DNA of 64,000 bases from Prochlorococcus sp. AG-402-M23 (GCA_003216575.1 QCIR01000008.1:1-64000); one strand, 5' to 3'. Shown: positions 1 through 9,819, numbered from the stretch's first letter. A program made the numbers and translations. The notes: generated by a model not told the origin, from the letters alone.

Positions 1-773
1 ACTGAATATTTTTTACCAATTGTGTTTAACAATGTTCTCAACTCTTGAGTTTTTGGGAGTATTCTTTGAAATAATTTTTGCCGTAAGAATGTTGATGGTT
101 TGGGGAATTGGTCAGGTGGAATTGTTAGAGTACCGAGTGCTAATGGACTATATGCTAAATATTCAATATTATTTTCATTACATATTTTTTGGATTTTTTT
201 ATCTTCTAAAGAAGGTTTAGTTAACAATGAAAATTGCATTTGTATACTATTAATTGCTATTCCTCGTTCTTTAAGTTTCTTGTATAGAAAAATTAGTCTT
301 TTTGGACCAGTATTAGAGAGCCCAATTTCTGTAATCAAACCTTTTTGGTATAAATCTCCTAGGCCGTTGAGTAATTGTTCTTCTTGCCATGGTGCATAGC
401 GATAAGTACTCCAATGTAGTTGCACCCTTTTCATATTTCCTTTAAGCCGCCTGTTACTTGCTTGAAAAGCTTTATTTAGTCCATTACGACCAATTCTCCA
501 GGGGAAGGGTGCCAGCTTGGTTGCGATAGTTATTTTATTGAGTTTCCTTTTGGGTAATTCTTCAAGGAAATTGCCGATCAGCTTTTCGCTTTGCCCAAAG
601 AAGCTACCTGTTCCATATGAATCCGCAGTATCAATAAGATCTAATCCACCATTTATGGCATCAAAAAAAGTTTTTTTAAGTAAAATATTATCTGTTGCAG
701 GTTCGTAGCCCCATATGAGTTTATTTCCCCATGCCCAAGTCCCAAATCCAATTCCAACTTTTTGCTTAGTCAT
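1..773 (-). CDS. Aldo/keto reductase, 3' end cut by window edge
   Basis: NAD(P)H-dependent oxidoreductase of the aldo/keto reductase superfamily; substrate unknown. Reading leftward from the ATG at 773-771 the protein begins MTKQKVGIGFGTWAWG and has the family's catalytic set: Asp in LIDTAD with Tyr in SYGTG, Lys in IATKLA and His in VQLHWS, followed by GLSN and the late YSPLALG segment. The frame stays open through base 1 (257 codons), so the C-terminus lies outside the window. Cyanobacterial genomes carry several such genes; no specific substrate can be inferred from the neighbours. Confidence 0.88.
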   Translation of the reverse strand, partial: MTKQKVGIGFGTWAWGNKLIWGYEPATDNILLKKTFFDAINGGLDLIDTADSYGTGSFFGQSEKLIGNFLEELPKRKLNKITIATKLAPFPWRIGRNGLNKAFQASNRRLKGNMKRVQLHWSTYRYAPWQEEQLLNGLGDLYQKGLITEIGLSNTGPKRLIFLYKKLKERGIAINSIQMQFSLLTKPSLEDKKIQKICNENNIEYLAYSPLALGTLTIPPDQFPKPSTFLRQKLFQRILPKTQELRTLLNTIGKKYS

Positions 774-822
774 GACTTTATTACTTTATTTAAAATCAAA
801 GATCGAATATTAATTATCTTAC

Positions 823-1002
823 ATGAATAATTTAAATAGAATTAAAGATTCTTCTTTGCAAGAAAATGATGATTACAAGGGATATGAAAAAAATAATGAA
901 AGTAATAATAAACTAGAAAAAGTTTTATGTAACCATTGCGGAAGGACTACTAATAACGGCATTAGATGTAAAGGTATTTGCGTCGCTGATAATGATTATT
1001 AA
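823..1002 (+). CDS. Small Cys-rich protein, 59 aa
   Basis: A 59-residue frame starting at ATG 823 and ending TAA at 1000-1002. The first half is polar and Asn/Glu-rich. The second half has a compact cysteine cluster, CNHCGRT followed by RCKGICVADNDY, that looks like a small zinc-binding knuckle. The spacing CxxC-x(8)-CxxxC supports a folded metal site rather than a chance frame. It is transcribed away from the aldo/keto reductase gene. Function unknown; I do not recognise a named family. Confidence 0.6.
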   Translation: MNNLNRIKDSSLQENDDYKGYEKNNESNNKLEKVLCNHCGRTTNNGIRCKGICVADNDY

Positions 1003-1035
1003 TTTTAAATACTTTGATTTAAATATATTATTAAT

Positions 1036-1467
1036 TTATTCAATCACATCAATAATTCCTTCAGTAATATACCTTGCCATTTTTGTTATGTGCTGTCTGA
1101 TTTCTCCTTCTCTAATATTCCATTTATTGGATAATTCTTTTACTTTTTTATTATCTTTTACATATTTAATCATTTTATTAGCAAGATATACAGGTAGCTC
1201 TTGTTCATTCTTAACAGATAAACTTTCCCATTGCTCTTTATCGATGAGACCAATAGAATAAAGATCTTCTGTATTGGTAAAATTATATAATTCTTTGATG
1301 CCTATAGATATATAAAGCCATCCTAATTCCTCAAGAAAATTATTCGAATTAATACCATTTTCAAATTCACTAATCTTTTGGTCTAATAAAGATTTTTTGT
1401 CAGATTCACCCTCTTTTATTGAATTAAGCAATCTATAAAAAGAACTGAATTCAATTTGATCAGACAC
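1036..1467 (-). CDS. Hypothetical protein, 143 aa
   Basis: A soluble, charged, mostly helical protein starting MSDQIEFSSFYRLLNSIKEG. The last third (KVKELSNKWNIREGEIRQHITKMARYI) reads like a helix-turn-helix or small helical bundle, but that is weak inference. No signal peptide, membrane segment or catalytic motif is visible. It converges with the small Cys-rich gene, with 33 bases between the stops. I do not recognise the family. Confidence 0.65.
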   Translation of the reverse strand: MSDQIEFSSFYRLLNSIKEGESDKKSLLDQKISEFENGINSNNFLEELGWLYISIGIKELYNFTNTEDLYSIGLIDKEQWESLSVKNEQELPVYLANKMIKYVKDNKKVKELSNKWNIREGEIRQHITKMARYITEGIIDVIE

Positions 1468-1943
1468 TGTTCTTAGTTGTTATAATCATTAATGATAATT
1501 CATCACTTATGTGTTCATGTAGAATTTTTTATTTAATTGTAATGAAAAAAAACTTTCACTTCATGATAATATCTCTTGTGTAGAAATTATTTTCTTATTT
1601 CTTATAGCAAGATTGAGGTTGGATTTTAGAGAATATAAGTTTAATAATTAAACAATATAAAGTTATAAGTTTTATATTGTTTCTTAACTTATTGACCTTC
1701 TGCTGAAAATAGTAAGCAAAGCAGTAAATATCAAATTTTAATATCAGTTGATCTCTTTATTTTTAAGTCTCCTACTAGTGGATCTTTTATAAGCTAACTG
1801 TAAGAATGTAATTATAATCAGTCGTTTGATTGAAAACTAAAATCAACTTATCTGTCTCTGACCCTTCTTGAAACTTGCAACTCGCTACGAATGGAGCATA
1901 GTGCTGGGAGGCTTTCTCAGGAAAATTAAACGAAAAATTATTA
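1468..1943. other. Intergenic stretch, nothing recognised
   Basis: 476 AT-rich bases between a hypothetical gene and tRNA-Cys. No convincing open frame, tRNA, hairpin terminator or repeat was seen. A 65-codon frame at 1787-1984 on the minus strand runs into the tRNA and was rejected. The stretch must hold the promoter of the gene ending at 1036. Confidence 0.5.
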
Positions 1944-2014
1944 AGGCGGCACCCAGATTCGAACTGGGGATAAAGGATTTGCAATCCTCTGCCTTACCAC
2001 TTGGCCATGCCGCC
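1944..2014 (-). tRNA. tRNA-Cys (GCA)
   Basis: Read on the minus strand the 71 bases start GGCGGCATGGCC and end GCCGCC plus discriminator U. The 7-bp acceptor stem, D-arm with AAGTGGTAAGG, anticodon loop TTGCAAA (anticodon GCA) and T-arm GTTCGAATC are all present. The U discriminator is typical of tRNA-Cys. CCA is not encoded. Confidence 0.96.
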
Positions 2015-2071
2015 GAAAATGAAATTTTCATTCCCACCTCAAATCGTATCAGTCAAGCTGAACAAAAGCTT

Positions 2072-3292
2072 TTGTTTCTTAGTAATGGACACGGAGAGGA
2101 TACGATTGCTTGCAGAGTCATAGGGTCTCTCTATGAAATTAATCCAGATATTTCTTACGAAGTTATGCCAATAGTCGGTGAAGGGACAGTTTTTGCAAAG
2201 TTTATAAAAGAAGGCTGGTTGTCTAAGATTGGTTCCGCAACAGTTTTACCAAGTGGTGGATTTAGTAATCAGAGTGTGATTGGATTAGTTTTAGATTTAA
2301 AAGCTGGATTACTCAAAAGCCTCTGGATTCAATGGACTCTTATTCGTAAGTCAGTAAGAGAGGGAAAAATCATCGTTGCAGTTGGAGATTTTTTGCCGCT
2401 GCTTTTGGCATGGGCTAGTGGTGCAGATTATTTTTTTATTGGCACTCCTAAAAGTGATTACACGTGGACAAGCGGGCCAAGATTTTCTATTAGTGATATT
2501 TACCATCGGTTGAAAGGAACTGAGTGGGATCCGTGGGAATATTGTTTGATGCGTTCTAGTCGATGCAAGATGGTTGCAGTAAGAGACAAAATAACTTCAA
2601 GGGGTTTAAAAAATCACGGAGTTGAAGCAATTGCACCAGGCAATCCGATGATGGATGGTATAGCGAAGTCAAAATGTCCTAATCATTTTGAAAGATATAG
2701 ACGATTGATTTTGTTATGTGGAAGTCGATTGCCTGAGGCGTATCAGAATTTCAATAAACTTTTAACTGCAATTCAGCTAATTGAAATTCCATCCCCTATA
2801 GCTGTGTTTGTGCCTTTAAATTCTTACTCAATGAAATCAAAAATAGAATTCATATTGATTAAATTAGGTTTTAAAACTACTTATGAGTCAATGAGTGAAT
2901 TAGGGATTTCAGGAATTTGGAAAAAAAAATCATTACTTATTTTAATTGGCTTTAATCAATTTTCTTCTTGGGCTAATTGGGGAGAAGTAGGAGTAGCAAA
3001 TGCAGGCACAGCTACAGAACAATTAGTGGGTATAGGTATCCCATGTGTTTCCTTGCCTGGGGGAGGACCTCAATTTAATTTCAGTTTTGCTAAGCGTCAA
3101 AGTCGTTTACTTGGCGGAGCAGTAGCTATTTCAAAAGGTTATAAAATTCTTGCTGAAAAAGTAGAGTTTTTATTAAATTCTGATATTGATAGAAAGTCTA
3201 TTGGTTTAACAGGATCCAGGCGAATGGGTCCAGAGGGAGGAAGTCAGTCGTTAGCACTTATGATTTCTACTAAATTGTCCCAGAGTTCATAG
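2072..3292 (+). CDS. Lipid-A-disaccharide synthase-related glycosyltransferase-like protein
   Basis: Resembles the cyanobacterial protein family related to LpxB/MurG glycosyltransferases (TIGR03492-like). Early in the protein is FLSNGHGED, then AVGDFLPLLLAWASGADYFFIGT, and late NAGTATEQLVGIGIPCVSLPGGGPQF, which looks like the nucleotide-sugar side of a GT-B fold. The frame is open from 1868, but that part is the antisense of tRNA-Cys. After the tRNA the only standard start is TTG at 2072, which gives MFLSNGHGED, about three residues shorter than the family norm; ATT (2024, 2030) or ATC (2048) are alternatives. Role uncertain, perhaps glycolipid synthesis. Confidence 0.75.
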   Translation: MFLSNGHGEDTIACRVIGSLYEINPDISYEVMPIVGEGTVFAKFIKEGWLSKIGSATVLPSGGFSNQSVIGLVLDLKAGLLKSLWIQWTLIRKSVREGKIIVAVGDFLPLLLAWASGADYFFIGTPKSDYTWTSGPRFSISDIYHRLKGTEWDPWEYCLMRSSRCKMVAVRDKITSRGLKNHGVEAIAPGNPMMDGIAKSKCPNHFERYRRLILLCGSRLPEAYQNFNKLLTAIQLIEIPSPIAVFVPLNSYSMKSKIEFILIKLGFKTTYESMSELGISGIWKKKSLLILIGFNQFSSWANWGEVGVANAGTATEQLVGIGIPCVSLPGGGPQFNFSFAKRQSRLLGGAVAISKGYKILAEKVEFLLNSDIDRKSIGLTGSRRMGPEGGSQSLALMISTKLSQSS

Positions 3293-3348
3293 TTCGGTGT
3301 AATCTAATATAAGATTTTCATGGAAATTATTTAGTCAAAATTCTGCAT

Positions 3349-3618
3349 ATGCCACTAATTGAAGATCATCATTATCTTAAAATTTGTGCTCAATTGGCAT
3401 CTTCTTTAAGTATTAGTATCGCAGCCGCTCGAAGAAAAGTAGAGGTCGCGGCAGCTAAAGAAGGCAAAAAAGATTTGCAAGCAAGAAAAGAAATTGCTCA
3501 AAAGATCTTGGATCAAATTATTAAGAAGGATTCAGAGCAAAACGAATCTGCCTCTGCATCTTTTGATCAATTATTAAAGGCTTTGAAAGAGGAAGAAAAT
3601 TTTATGCTTGAGGATTAA
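3349..3618 (+). CDS. Conserved-type small protein, 89 aa
   Basis: Ala/Lys/Glu-rich small soluble protein starting MPLIEDHHYLKICAQL. It looks helical: LSISIAAARRKVEVAAAKEGKKDLQARKEIAQKI has coiled-coil-like charge patterning. It lies 56 bases downstream of the LpxB-like gene and could be cotranscribed with it. No catalytic motif is visible. The well-behaved composition and position suggest a real gene; function unknown. Confidence 0.7.
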   Translation: MPLIEDHHYLKICAQLASSLSISIAAARRKVEVAAAKEGKKDLQARKEIAQKILDQIIKKDSEQNESASASFDQLLKALKEEENFMLED

Positions 3619-3643
3619 TTAAGAATTTTTAGATCTGAAAAAT

Positions 3644-4288
3644 TCAGTGATCAAAAATATTCGTAAATCTTCTTCTATCAAGCTCGGAAAAAGTTGGTAT
3701 GCATTTGAAGCATTTTTGGGCTAATTCCCATCTGTCTTCACGTTTCAACATCTCTTCAAGCTTTTGTTTTGCTCCTAACAAATATCTAACATCATTTGAA
3801 GCGTAAATAAGTTGTTTTTGAGTAAGATCTCCAATTCTTCCCCAGTCACTACTTTGAGCTTGCTTATCTAATTCGACTCCCACAGTTTCCATTACAACCT
3901 CTTTTAAACCATGTCTGGGACTATATGTTCTGCCTATTTTACTTGCGATTTTTGTACAAAAAATTGGATTAACTTCAATATTTAAATTACTTGCTAATGC
4001 TGCCACATCAAATCTTGCGAAATGAAAGACTTTTTCAATTGCTTCTTTCTCAAGAATAGATTTTAAATTTGGAGCTGAATGTTGGTTTTTTTCAATCCGA
4101 ACACAAATAACATTATCTAATTCATCACATATTTGTATTAAGCAAAGCCTATCTCTACCATGAATTAATCCCATGGCTTCTGTGTCTATTGCTAAAGCCA
4201 AAGATGAGCTTAAAGCAATTTCAGTTTCATTATCTATGTCCTTATCAAAGATCTTGAAAGTGGCGGGTTCTTCAAATTTTTGTGGCAT
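3644..4288 (-). CDS. rnd: Ribonuclease D-like 3'-5' exonuclease
   Basis: A DEDDy-type exonuclease that would trim RNA 3' ends. The four motifs are visible: Asp35-Thr-Glu37 (AIDTEAMGL), Asp94 in FHFARFDVAAL, and Tyr162/Asp166 in IYASNDVRYLL, with a HGLKEVV segment between. At 214 aa it is about half the length of E. coli RNase D and lacks the HRDC domains, as is usual for cyanobacterial short forms. It converges on the small 89-aa gene. Confidence 0.87.
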   Translation of the reverse strand: MPQKFEEPATFKIFDKDIDNETEIALSSSLALAIDTEAMGLIHGRDRLCLIQICDELDNVICVRIEKNQHSAPNLKSILEKEAIEKVFHFARFDVAALASNLNIEVNPIFCTKIASKIGRTYSPRHGLKEVVMETVGVELDKQAQSSDWGRIGDLTQKQLIYASNDVRYLLGAKQKLEEMLKREDRWELAQKCFKCIPTFSELDRRRFTNIFDH

Positions 4289-4465
4289 AACAAATTGAAT
4301 GGGAATTGAATGTATGAATGGTTTTATTTAGTCAAATTCTAAAGCCTTCAATGATGAAAAAATATCCAGTAATTTTATTGATTTTACCATCTTTATTTTT
4401 TCATGGCTTACTTTTGTAGCTATGTTTTCCAGAACAATTAAAATAGTAAGGATCGTATTTTTGAG

Positions 4466-5023
4466 ATGCAATCTGCATTCTCCTCAACTCTATTTCTTAC
4501 TGTTCTATTGGCGATAGGCTTGGGTTTCTTTCTGCGAGCTGCAAGTAAGGACCGAACAACAATAGTAGATGTTCAGTCTCCTTTGCCTCCACTGGAGGTT
4601 TTAAATGGAGTTAGTCTTTGGCTAGAAGAACGTGGGTGGCAAAAAAATGGAGGTAATGTTGAAGAGAAATTATTGCTCTTTCATGGAAGTGTAGCTTCTA
4701 GCACTTTTTTGGCTATCTTTTTATCTTGCTTGGGAGGACTTGGATCAGCCTGTTTGGGCCTTGTTTTAATTCAACTTTACCCGGCTTTGAGTTGGTGGCC
4801 ATTATTACTCGCCGCAATTGGTGCTCCTTTAACTGGAATCATTTATCGTATTAAATCCCAAAGAGAAGAATCATTAGAACTTAAGTTGTTAAGTTCAGAA
4901 CTCTCAAATATCAGTATTTTACGAATAAAAGCTCATCGCGATGAGCTTATAGCGATTCAAAAGGAATTATCTGAAAGTCTTGAGCTTAGTAGTGAAAATT
5001 CTCTACTTTCTTCTCCGATATAA
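4466..5023 (+). CDS. CCB2/CCB4-like cofactor assembly protein
   Basis: Membrane protein of 185 aa with an N-terminal hydrophobic segment (residues about 5-24) followed by RAASKDRT, a soluble strand region, two hydrophobic segments around residues 80-125, and a charged C-terminal tail. This resembles the cyanobacterial DUF2930 family related to plastid CCB2/CCB4, which help attach heme c(i) to cytochrome b6. The function in cyanobacteria is inferred from plastids. The next gene follows after 3 bases, so the two probably form an operon. Confidence 0.65.
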   Translation: MQSAFSSTLFLTVLLAIGLGFFLRAASKDRTTIVDVQSPLPPLEVLNGVSLWLEERGWQKNGGNVEEKLLLFHGSVASSTFLAIFLSCLGGLGSACLGLVLIQLYPALSWWPLLLAAIGAPLTGIIYRIKSQREESLELKLLSSELSNISILRIKAHRDELIAIQKELSESLELSSENSLLSSPI

Positions 5024-5026
5024 GAG

Positions 5027-5851
5027 ATGTTGTTGAAAAAAAATCGATTAATAAATATTTTAAGCTTCGCAATTTTTTTCATATTTTTCTATGCCTTTTC
5101 ACAACTATATTTCATTAAGAATTTAAAATTTATTAATGATTTAGAACTGATCATTGGTCAAGCCTCTAACCTTCCTGCTCGTTGGGTTGGTACTAAAGAT
5201 GTTAATAAAAATATACCTATTTTGATTTTGGCAGGTCATGCTGATTCGCAAGGACTTGCTGGTGCCGGCACCTCTGGTGAGGCTGTTGATAAGCTCGGTT
5301 TGAATCCGATGGACCCTGCAATTAGTGATGAACTTTTTTGGAATTTAAAATTGCAAGAAGCTATTGTTAAACTAGGAAAAATGAAAGGCTTAAATATCAG
5401 ATCTTATGATCCAGGAATAAGAAATATTGATGATGCCAATGATCCAAGAACAAATTGGTCCGTAGGAAAAAATTTTGCCAAAAATGGTGGATATGCTATT
5501 GAGATTCATTTTGACTCATATGGTGACTATGGAGTTGGTTCAGGCTTGATCCCACCTTTCTTTGAGACTCCAAATAAAATTGACGAAGCAATTGCTAGGA
5601 AATTTGGACGTTTCCCTGTGCTATTTAGAGGAGGTTTAGGCGCCCCAAGAAGGCAAATCAGAATTCTTGAAATTGGCAAATTAGAGGGTCTGCTAGAAAA
5701 AAAGCTCAGAAATTTAAAAACTAGGCAAAGAACAATTAAGTTCCTATCGAATGAAATAGTTCAGGCTTTTTTAAATGGAATCAATACACATGCTTCATCT
5801 AATCCAATGCTTGATGCTGAATACACCTTTCTTCCAGTGATTTATCTGTGA
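5027..5851 (+). CDS. Predicted secreted amidase-like protein
   Basis: 274 aa with an N-terminal membrane anchor or signal (residues about 8-27). The motifs [12 protein letters not shown] and [11 protein letters not shown] resemble the His and His/Glu zinc-ligand segments of Amidase_3-type N-acetylmuramoyl-L-alanine amidases, which suggests a peptidoglycan hydrolase on the periplasmic side. The match is by motif only and the family is not certain. It is translationally close to the CCB-like gene upstream and overlaps the convergent hemF by 53 bases. Confidence 0.5.
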   Translation: MLLKKNRLINILSFAIFFIFFYAFSQLYFIKNLKFINDLELIIGQASNLPARWVGTKDVNKNIPILILAGHADSQGLAGAGTSGEAVDKLGLNPMDPAISDELFWNLKLQEAIVKLGKMKGLNIRSYDPGIRNIDDANDPRTNWSVGKNFAKNGGYAIEIHFDSYGDYGVGSGLIPPFFETPNKIDEAIARKFGRFPVLFRGGLGAPRRQIRILEIGKLEGLLEKKLRNLKTRQRTIKFLSNEIVQAFLNGINTHASSNPMLDAEYTFLPVIYL

Positions 5852-6845
5852 ACCATTCTTGAGGTTTAGTAAATAAATCGGTTAGTAGAGATTCACGTGA
5901 ATTTTCTTCTGGTTTAAATCCATACTCCCATCTTGCTAAGGGTGGTAATGACATCAATATTGACTCCGTTCGTCCATTTGTTTGTAATCCAAAAATGGTG
6001 CCTCTATCCCATACGAGATTGAATTCAGCATATCTACCTCGCCTATAAAGTTGGAATTCTCTTTCTTTGGATGAATAGCTTTGATTTTGACGTTTTTTTA
6101 TTATTGGCTCATAGGATGGTAAAAATGCTTTTCCGCATGCTTTTGCAAGAGAGAACAGATCTTCCCAATTCAAGGAGTAGTTACCAATCTCCTTTGAGAT
6201 GTTTGAGGCTCTCCCATTAACGTTTTGTCCTTTGTAAAGTAAACCTGTTCCATCTTGATAGTCATAAAAAATACCTCCGACTCCTCTTGTCTCATTTCGA
6301 TGTTTTAGGAAAAAATATTCGTCACACCAAGGTTTGAAAACCTTATGCAGATCTGTATTGATTGTGTCACATGCAGCTTTATGGCATGAATGAAAGTGAC
6401 GAGTATCAGATAGATATGGATAAAAAGGAGTTAGATCTGCTCCTCCGCCAAACCACCACACAGGACCTGCTTCAAAATATCTGTAATTAAGATGAACAGT
6501 TGGAATGTAGGGACTTTTTGGGTGAAGAACCATTGAGGTTCCTGTCGCAAACCAAGAGTGACCTTTCGCTTCAGGTCTTTGACTGATGATGGAGGGTGGA
6601 AGTTCATTGCCGTGCACTTCAGAAAAGTTTACCCCTCCTTGTTCAAATATTTGTCCATTTTTTAATACTCTCGACCGTCCTCCTCCCCCCTCAGGTCTTT
6701 CCCATGATTCTTCTAAGAATTTGCCTTCTCCATCAATATTTTCAAGGCCAGAACAAATTTCATCTTGAAGCCCTAAAACAAGCTCTTTGGCTCGATCTCT
6801 TGAATTTTTCGCCGGTAAATTGGCTGGATCTTTTGAGGAAGACAA
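5799..6845 (-). CDS. hemF: Aerobic coproporphyrinogen III oxidase
   Basis: Oxygen-dependent oxidative decarboxylation of coproporphyrinogen III to protoporphyrinogen IX, needed for heme and chlorophyll. Signature segments include [35 protein letters not shown] with the preceding [11 protein letters not shown], and [10 protein letters not shown]; ends [12 protein letters not shown]. The length of 348 aa is typical. Its 3' end overlaps the convergent amidase-like gene by 53 bases, which is unusual but both frames look intact. Confidence 0.97.
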   Translation of the reverse strand: MSSSKDPANLPAKNSRDRAKELVLGLQDEICSGLENIDGEGKFLEESWERPEGGGGRSRVLKNGQIFEQGGVNFSEVHGNELPPSIISQRPEAKGHSWFATGTSMVLHPKSPYIPTVHLNYRYFEAGPVWWFGGGADLTPFYPYLSDTRHFHSCHKAACDTINTDLHKVFKPWCDEYFFLKHRNETRGVGGIFYDYQDGTGLLYKGQNVNGRASNISKEIGNYSLNWEDLFSLAKACGKAFLPSYEPIIKKRQNQSYSSKEREFQLYRRGRYAEFNLVWDRGTIFGLQTNGRTESILMSLPPLARWEYGFKPEENSRESLLTDLFTKPQEWFTDKSLEERCIQHQALD

Positions 6846-7025
6846 AATTAATTTTATTTTTCTTTCTTTAGAAAAATACTTTCAAATGATGCAAATTTCA
6901 CATCAAAATTGGAAAAGTTTGTATAGCGAATAGTTTTTACTTTTTCCCAAAGGCCATATCATTGGATGAGGAAGTGGAAATTGTGTTGTTTTTTAAACTA
7001 TTATCAATTGTATTAGAAATTTAGA

Positions 7026-8108
7026 ATGACAACTAACGAGAAGGTTTTAAAGGCTTTTCATTCAATCAAAGATGTAGGTAGTGATCGTTCTATTAGTGAG
7101 CTTGGATGGTTGAAAATAGTTTCAGTCATTCCACCGAAAATTGTGGTAAGACTTAATCTCCCTGATTTTGCTCAAGCTCAGAGAGACAGAATTGCAAATG
7201 ATATTAGAGAAAACATCAAATTTCTTGAGGGCATAGAGGAAGTTCAAATTGAGATAGGTAATTTATCTTCATCTGATCAGTCTCCTATTGGGCAAGCAGG
7301 TCATGGTGGTCAATCTCCAGGATTAAATCCAATACCAAATGTCAAGCATGTTCTTGCCATAAGTAGTGGGAAAGGTGGAGTAGGGAAAAGCACGATTTCC
7401 GTTAATTTGGCATGTGCTCTTAGTCAAAAGGGTTTCAAGGTTGGTTTGCTTGATGCGGATATTTATGGGCCCAATACCCCTTATATGTTGGGAGTTAGCG
7501 AAATCACTCCTGAAGTAAGTGGTTCTGGGGCAGAACAAAAGATTATTCCAATTGAAACTTGTGGAATTGGGATGGTTTCAATGGGTTTGTTAATTGATCA
7601 AAATCAGCCTGTAATTTGGCGCGGGCCAATGCTTAATGGAATTATTCGACAATTTTTATATCAAGCATCATGGGGAGAACGTGATTTCCTGATAGTGGAT
7701 CTTCCTCCTGGAACAGGAGATGCTCAACTTTCTCTGGCTCAATCTGTACCTATGGCAGGAGTAATTATTGTTACTACACCTCAAAATGTATCACTACAAG
7801 ACTCTAGAAGAGGTTTGGCAATGTTTAAACAAATGAATATTCCTATCCTTGGAGTAATCGAAAATATGACGTATTTTATCCCTCCGGATCAGCCTGAAAA
7901 ATCATATGAGATTTTTGGTTCAGGCGGGGGGCAGCAATTAGCTAATGAAAATAATGTCCCTTTACTTGCTCAGATACCAATAGAATCAGATATATATTCA
8001 GGAACAGGTAGAGATCTTCCAGTAGTTTATACATCTCGAGCTTCAATCACAGCAAAAGTATTTTTAGAACTAGCTGAAACTTTATGTCAATTAGTATCTT
8101 TTAAATAG
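7026..8108 (+). CDS. mrp: Mrp/ApbC family ATPase (Fe-S cluster carrier)
   Basis: P-loop ATPase of the Mrp/NBP35 family that carries iron-sulfur clusters. Residues 1-80 form a DUF59/MIP18-like domain. The deviant Walker A SSGKGGVGKST lies at about 113-123, followed by DADIYGPNTP and the switch DLPPGTGD. The C-terminal half has GVIENM; the CxxC seen in many Mrp proteins is replaced here by YFIPPDQPEK, a known variation in some lineages. Length 360 aa is normal. rodA follows 15 bases downstream. Confidence 0.93.
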   Translation: MTTNEKVLKAFHSIKDVGSDRSISELGWLKIVSVIPPKIVVRLNLPDFAQAQRDRIANDIRENIKFLEGIEEVQIEIGNLSSSDQSPIGQAGHGGQSPGLNPIPNVKHVLAISSGKGGVGKSTISVNLACALSQKGFKVGLLDADIYGPNTPYMLGVSEITPEVSGSGAEQKIIPIETCGIGMVSMGLLIDQNQPVIWRGPMLNGIIRQFLYQASWGERDFLIVDLPPGTGDAQLSLAQSVPMAGVIIVTTPQNVSLQDSRRGLAMFKQMNIPILGVIENMTYFIPPDQPEKSYEIFGSGGGQQLANENNVPLLAQIPIESDIYSGTGRDLPVVYTSRASITAKVFLELAETLCQLVSFK

Positions 8109-8123
8109 TAAATTAAAATAACG

Positions 8124-9389
8124 ATGAGTTTTAGTCTCAAGAAAATATCTACTTTCAAATCAGTTAGAAAGAAAAATTGGAAAAATATTGATTATACAAT
8201 TTGGATTGTCCCTTTTATTCTAGTAAATTTATCAAGTTTTTTAATAGCAAGTACTCAGAGAAATCAAGGAATTACAGGTTGGTATCAACATGCAATTTTG
8301 GCATATATAGGTCCTTTAATTGTTTATTTTTTAGCTCAATTGCCACTAAATAGATTACGTAATTATATTTTACCAATATATTTCCTTACCATTTTAATGC
8401 TTTTATATGTAAATTTTAGTGGCACCTCAGCGCTTGGAGCACAAAGATGGTTGAGCTTTGCCGGATTAAATGTTCAACCATCAGAATTTGCAAAAATAAC
8501 TTTGATACTCGTGTTGAGTTCTATTTTAGACCGACAAAGATTTTCTAATTTATATCATGTAATTAAACCCATACTATTTTCTTTTTTTCCGTGGATTTTG
8601 GTTTTTTTGCAACCGGATCTTGGAACATCCCTTGTCTTTGGAGCAATACTTTTAGGCATGTTGTATTGGTCAGGAATGCCTTATGAGTGGGCATTTATTA
8701 TTCTAGCTATGTTAGTAACAGGATTATTGGCTTGCTTATATCAATTCGGACTTATTTTTTGGCTACCAATAATTGGTTTTTTAGCTTATAAATCTTTACC
8801 AAATAGAAAAATATTAACATTAATTGTCATTCTTTTTCATTCACTAATAGCAAAAATCACTCCATGGTTTTGGCAAAATGTTTTAAAAGATTATCAAAGA
8901 GATCGCCTAATTAGTTTTCTTGATCCTAGTCAAGATCCATTAGGCGGTGGATATCATATGCTTCAAAGTAAAATAGGGATTGGATCAGGGGGATTGCTTG
9001 GCACCGGCCTTATGCAAGGCCAATTTACTAAATTAAAATTCATACCAGAGCAACATACTGATTTTATCTTTAGTGCTCTTGGTGAAGAAACAGGTTTTTT
9101 AGGAACTTTATTCGTTATCTTTTTGTTTTTTATTTTAATTTTTAAATTAATTAAAATCGCCTATCAGGCTCGTTCTGATTTTGAATCTTTAGTGGTTATT
9201 GGAATAGCGTCCATGTTTATTTTTCAGATTATGGTGAATATATTTATGACTATTGGTCTAGGTCCTGTTACTGGAATCCCATTGCCTTTTATGAGTTATG
9301 GAAGAACCGCACTTTTAGTAAATTTTATAAGCTTAGGCTTTTGTTTGTCAGTCTCTAGGAGAGGTCAATCAGTAAGAAAAAATCTTTAA
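8124..9389 (+). CDS. rodA: Rod-shape/peptidoglycan glycosyltransferase RodA
   Basis: SEDS-family inner-membrane glycosyltransferase that polymerises lipid II for cell-wall elongation. About ten hydrophobic segments; conserved motifs are GAQRWLSFAGLNVQPSEFAK, the catalytic-loop FLQPDLGTSLVF, GSGGLLGTGLMQGQ, PEQHTDFIFSALGEE and the C-terminal PVTGIPLPFMSYG. Length 421 aa is typical. RodA rather than FtsW is favoured by overall length and absence of a long C-terminal tail; ambiguity between the two is small. Confidence 0.92.
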   Translation: MSFSLKKISTFKSVRKKNWKNIDYTIWIVPFILVNLSSFLIASTQRNQGITGWYQHAILAYIGPLIVYFLAQLPLNRLRNYILPIYFLTILMLLYVNFSGTSALGAQRWLSFAGLNVQPSEFAKITLILVLSSILDRQRFSNLYHVIKPILFSFFPWILVFLQPDLGTSLVFGAILLGMLYWSGMPYEWAFIILAMLVTGLLACLYQFGLIFWLPIIGFLAYKSLPNRKILTLIVILFHSLIAKITPWFWQNVLKDYQRDRLISFLDPSQDPLGGGYHMLQSKIGIGSGGLLGTGLMQGQFTKLKFIPEQHTDFIFSALGEETGFLGTLFVIFLFFILIFKLIKIAYQARSDFESLVVIGIASMFIFQIMVNIFMTIGLGPVTGIPLPFMSYGRTALLVNFISLGFCLSVSRRGQSVRKNL

Positions 9390-9819
9390 TTAAATGTTTG
9401 TATTCATTTCTTTTATAAAAGTGTTAAGTGATCTTCACGGAACTTTTGATTCTCAGTTGGTTTGACTTGTATTTACCATCATAGAGCCGATTTTATTGGT
9501 TGTGTAAAGGAAGGAATCCTCACTATCAGCTGAAACACTAATTTCACTAAATTGGTTACTCTTAATTTCTGTAACTCTTTGATTTGAATTACACCCAGTA
9601 CTCTTGGGTAGCAAAACAGTTAGGGCTAATTATCTTGACTGATTCAAAAAAACTTTTTTAATTTATTGCTTTGACATTCTTCAAATCAACAATTAATTAT
9701 AAAACAGTCTAGAGAAGATTATTTCACTAGATTTTAACTTTTATTTTTATGTTTTTTCATCCTTTAAAATTTAGTCATACAAATGAATTTAGAGGATTGA
9801 AAGAGCTTCGGAGGTTTTT
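9390..9819. other. Intergenic stretch before the kinase gene
   Basis: 430 AT-rich bases after rodA. The right end carries the kinase gene's ribosome site (CGGAGG about 7 bases before GTG 9820). On the minus strand a short open frame at 9453-9614 may be a small lipoprotein gene or relic (separate entry). No tRNA, terminator or repeat was recognised. Confidence 0.5.
9453..9614 (-). CDS. Possible small lipoprotein-like frame, 53 aa
   Basis: From TTG at 9614 the frame reads MLPKSTGCNSNQRVTEIKSN and ends Q-T-N at TGA 9455-9453. Upstream codons in the same frame add L-A-L-T-V-L, so the region looks like a hydrophobic signal followed by a cysteine, then a Ser/Asn-rich tail, as in small lipoproteins. 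A TAA stop cuts the frame just upstream of the hydrophobic part, so it may be a broken gene or chance. Confidence 0.25.
   Translation of the reverse strand: MLPKSTGCNSNQRVTEIKSNQFSEISVSADSEDSFLYTTNKIGSMMVNTSQTN

Noticed and set aside
1787-1984. 65-codon minus-strand frame before tRNA-Cys
   Set aside because: It overlaps the tRNA gene and has no protein-like pattern.
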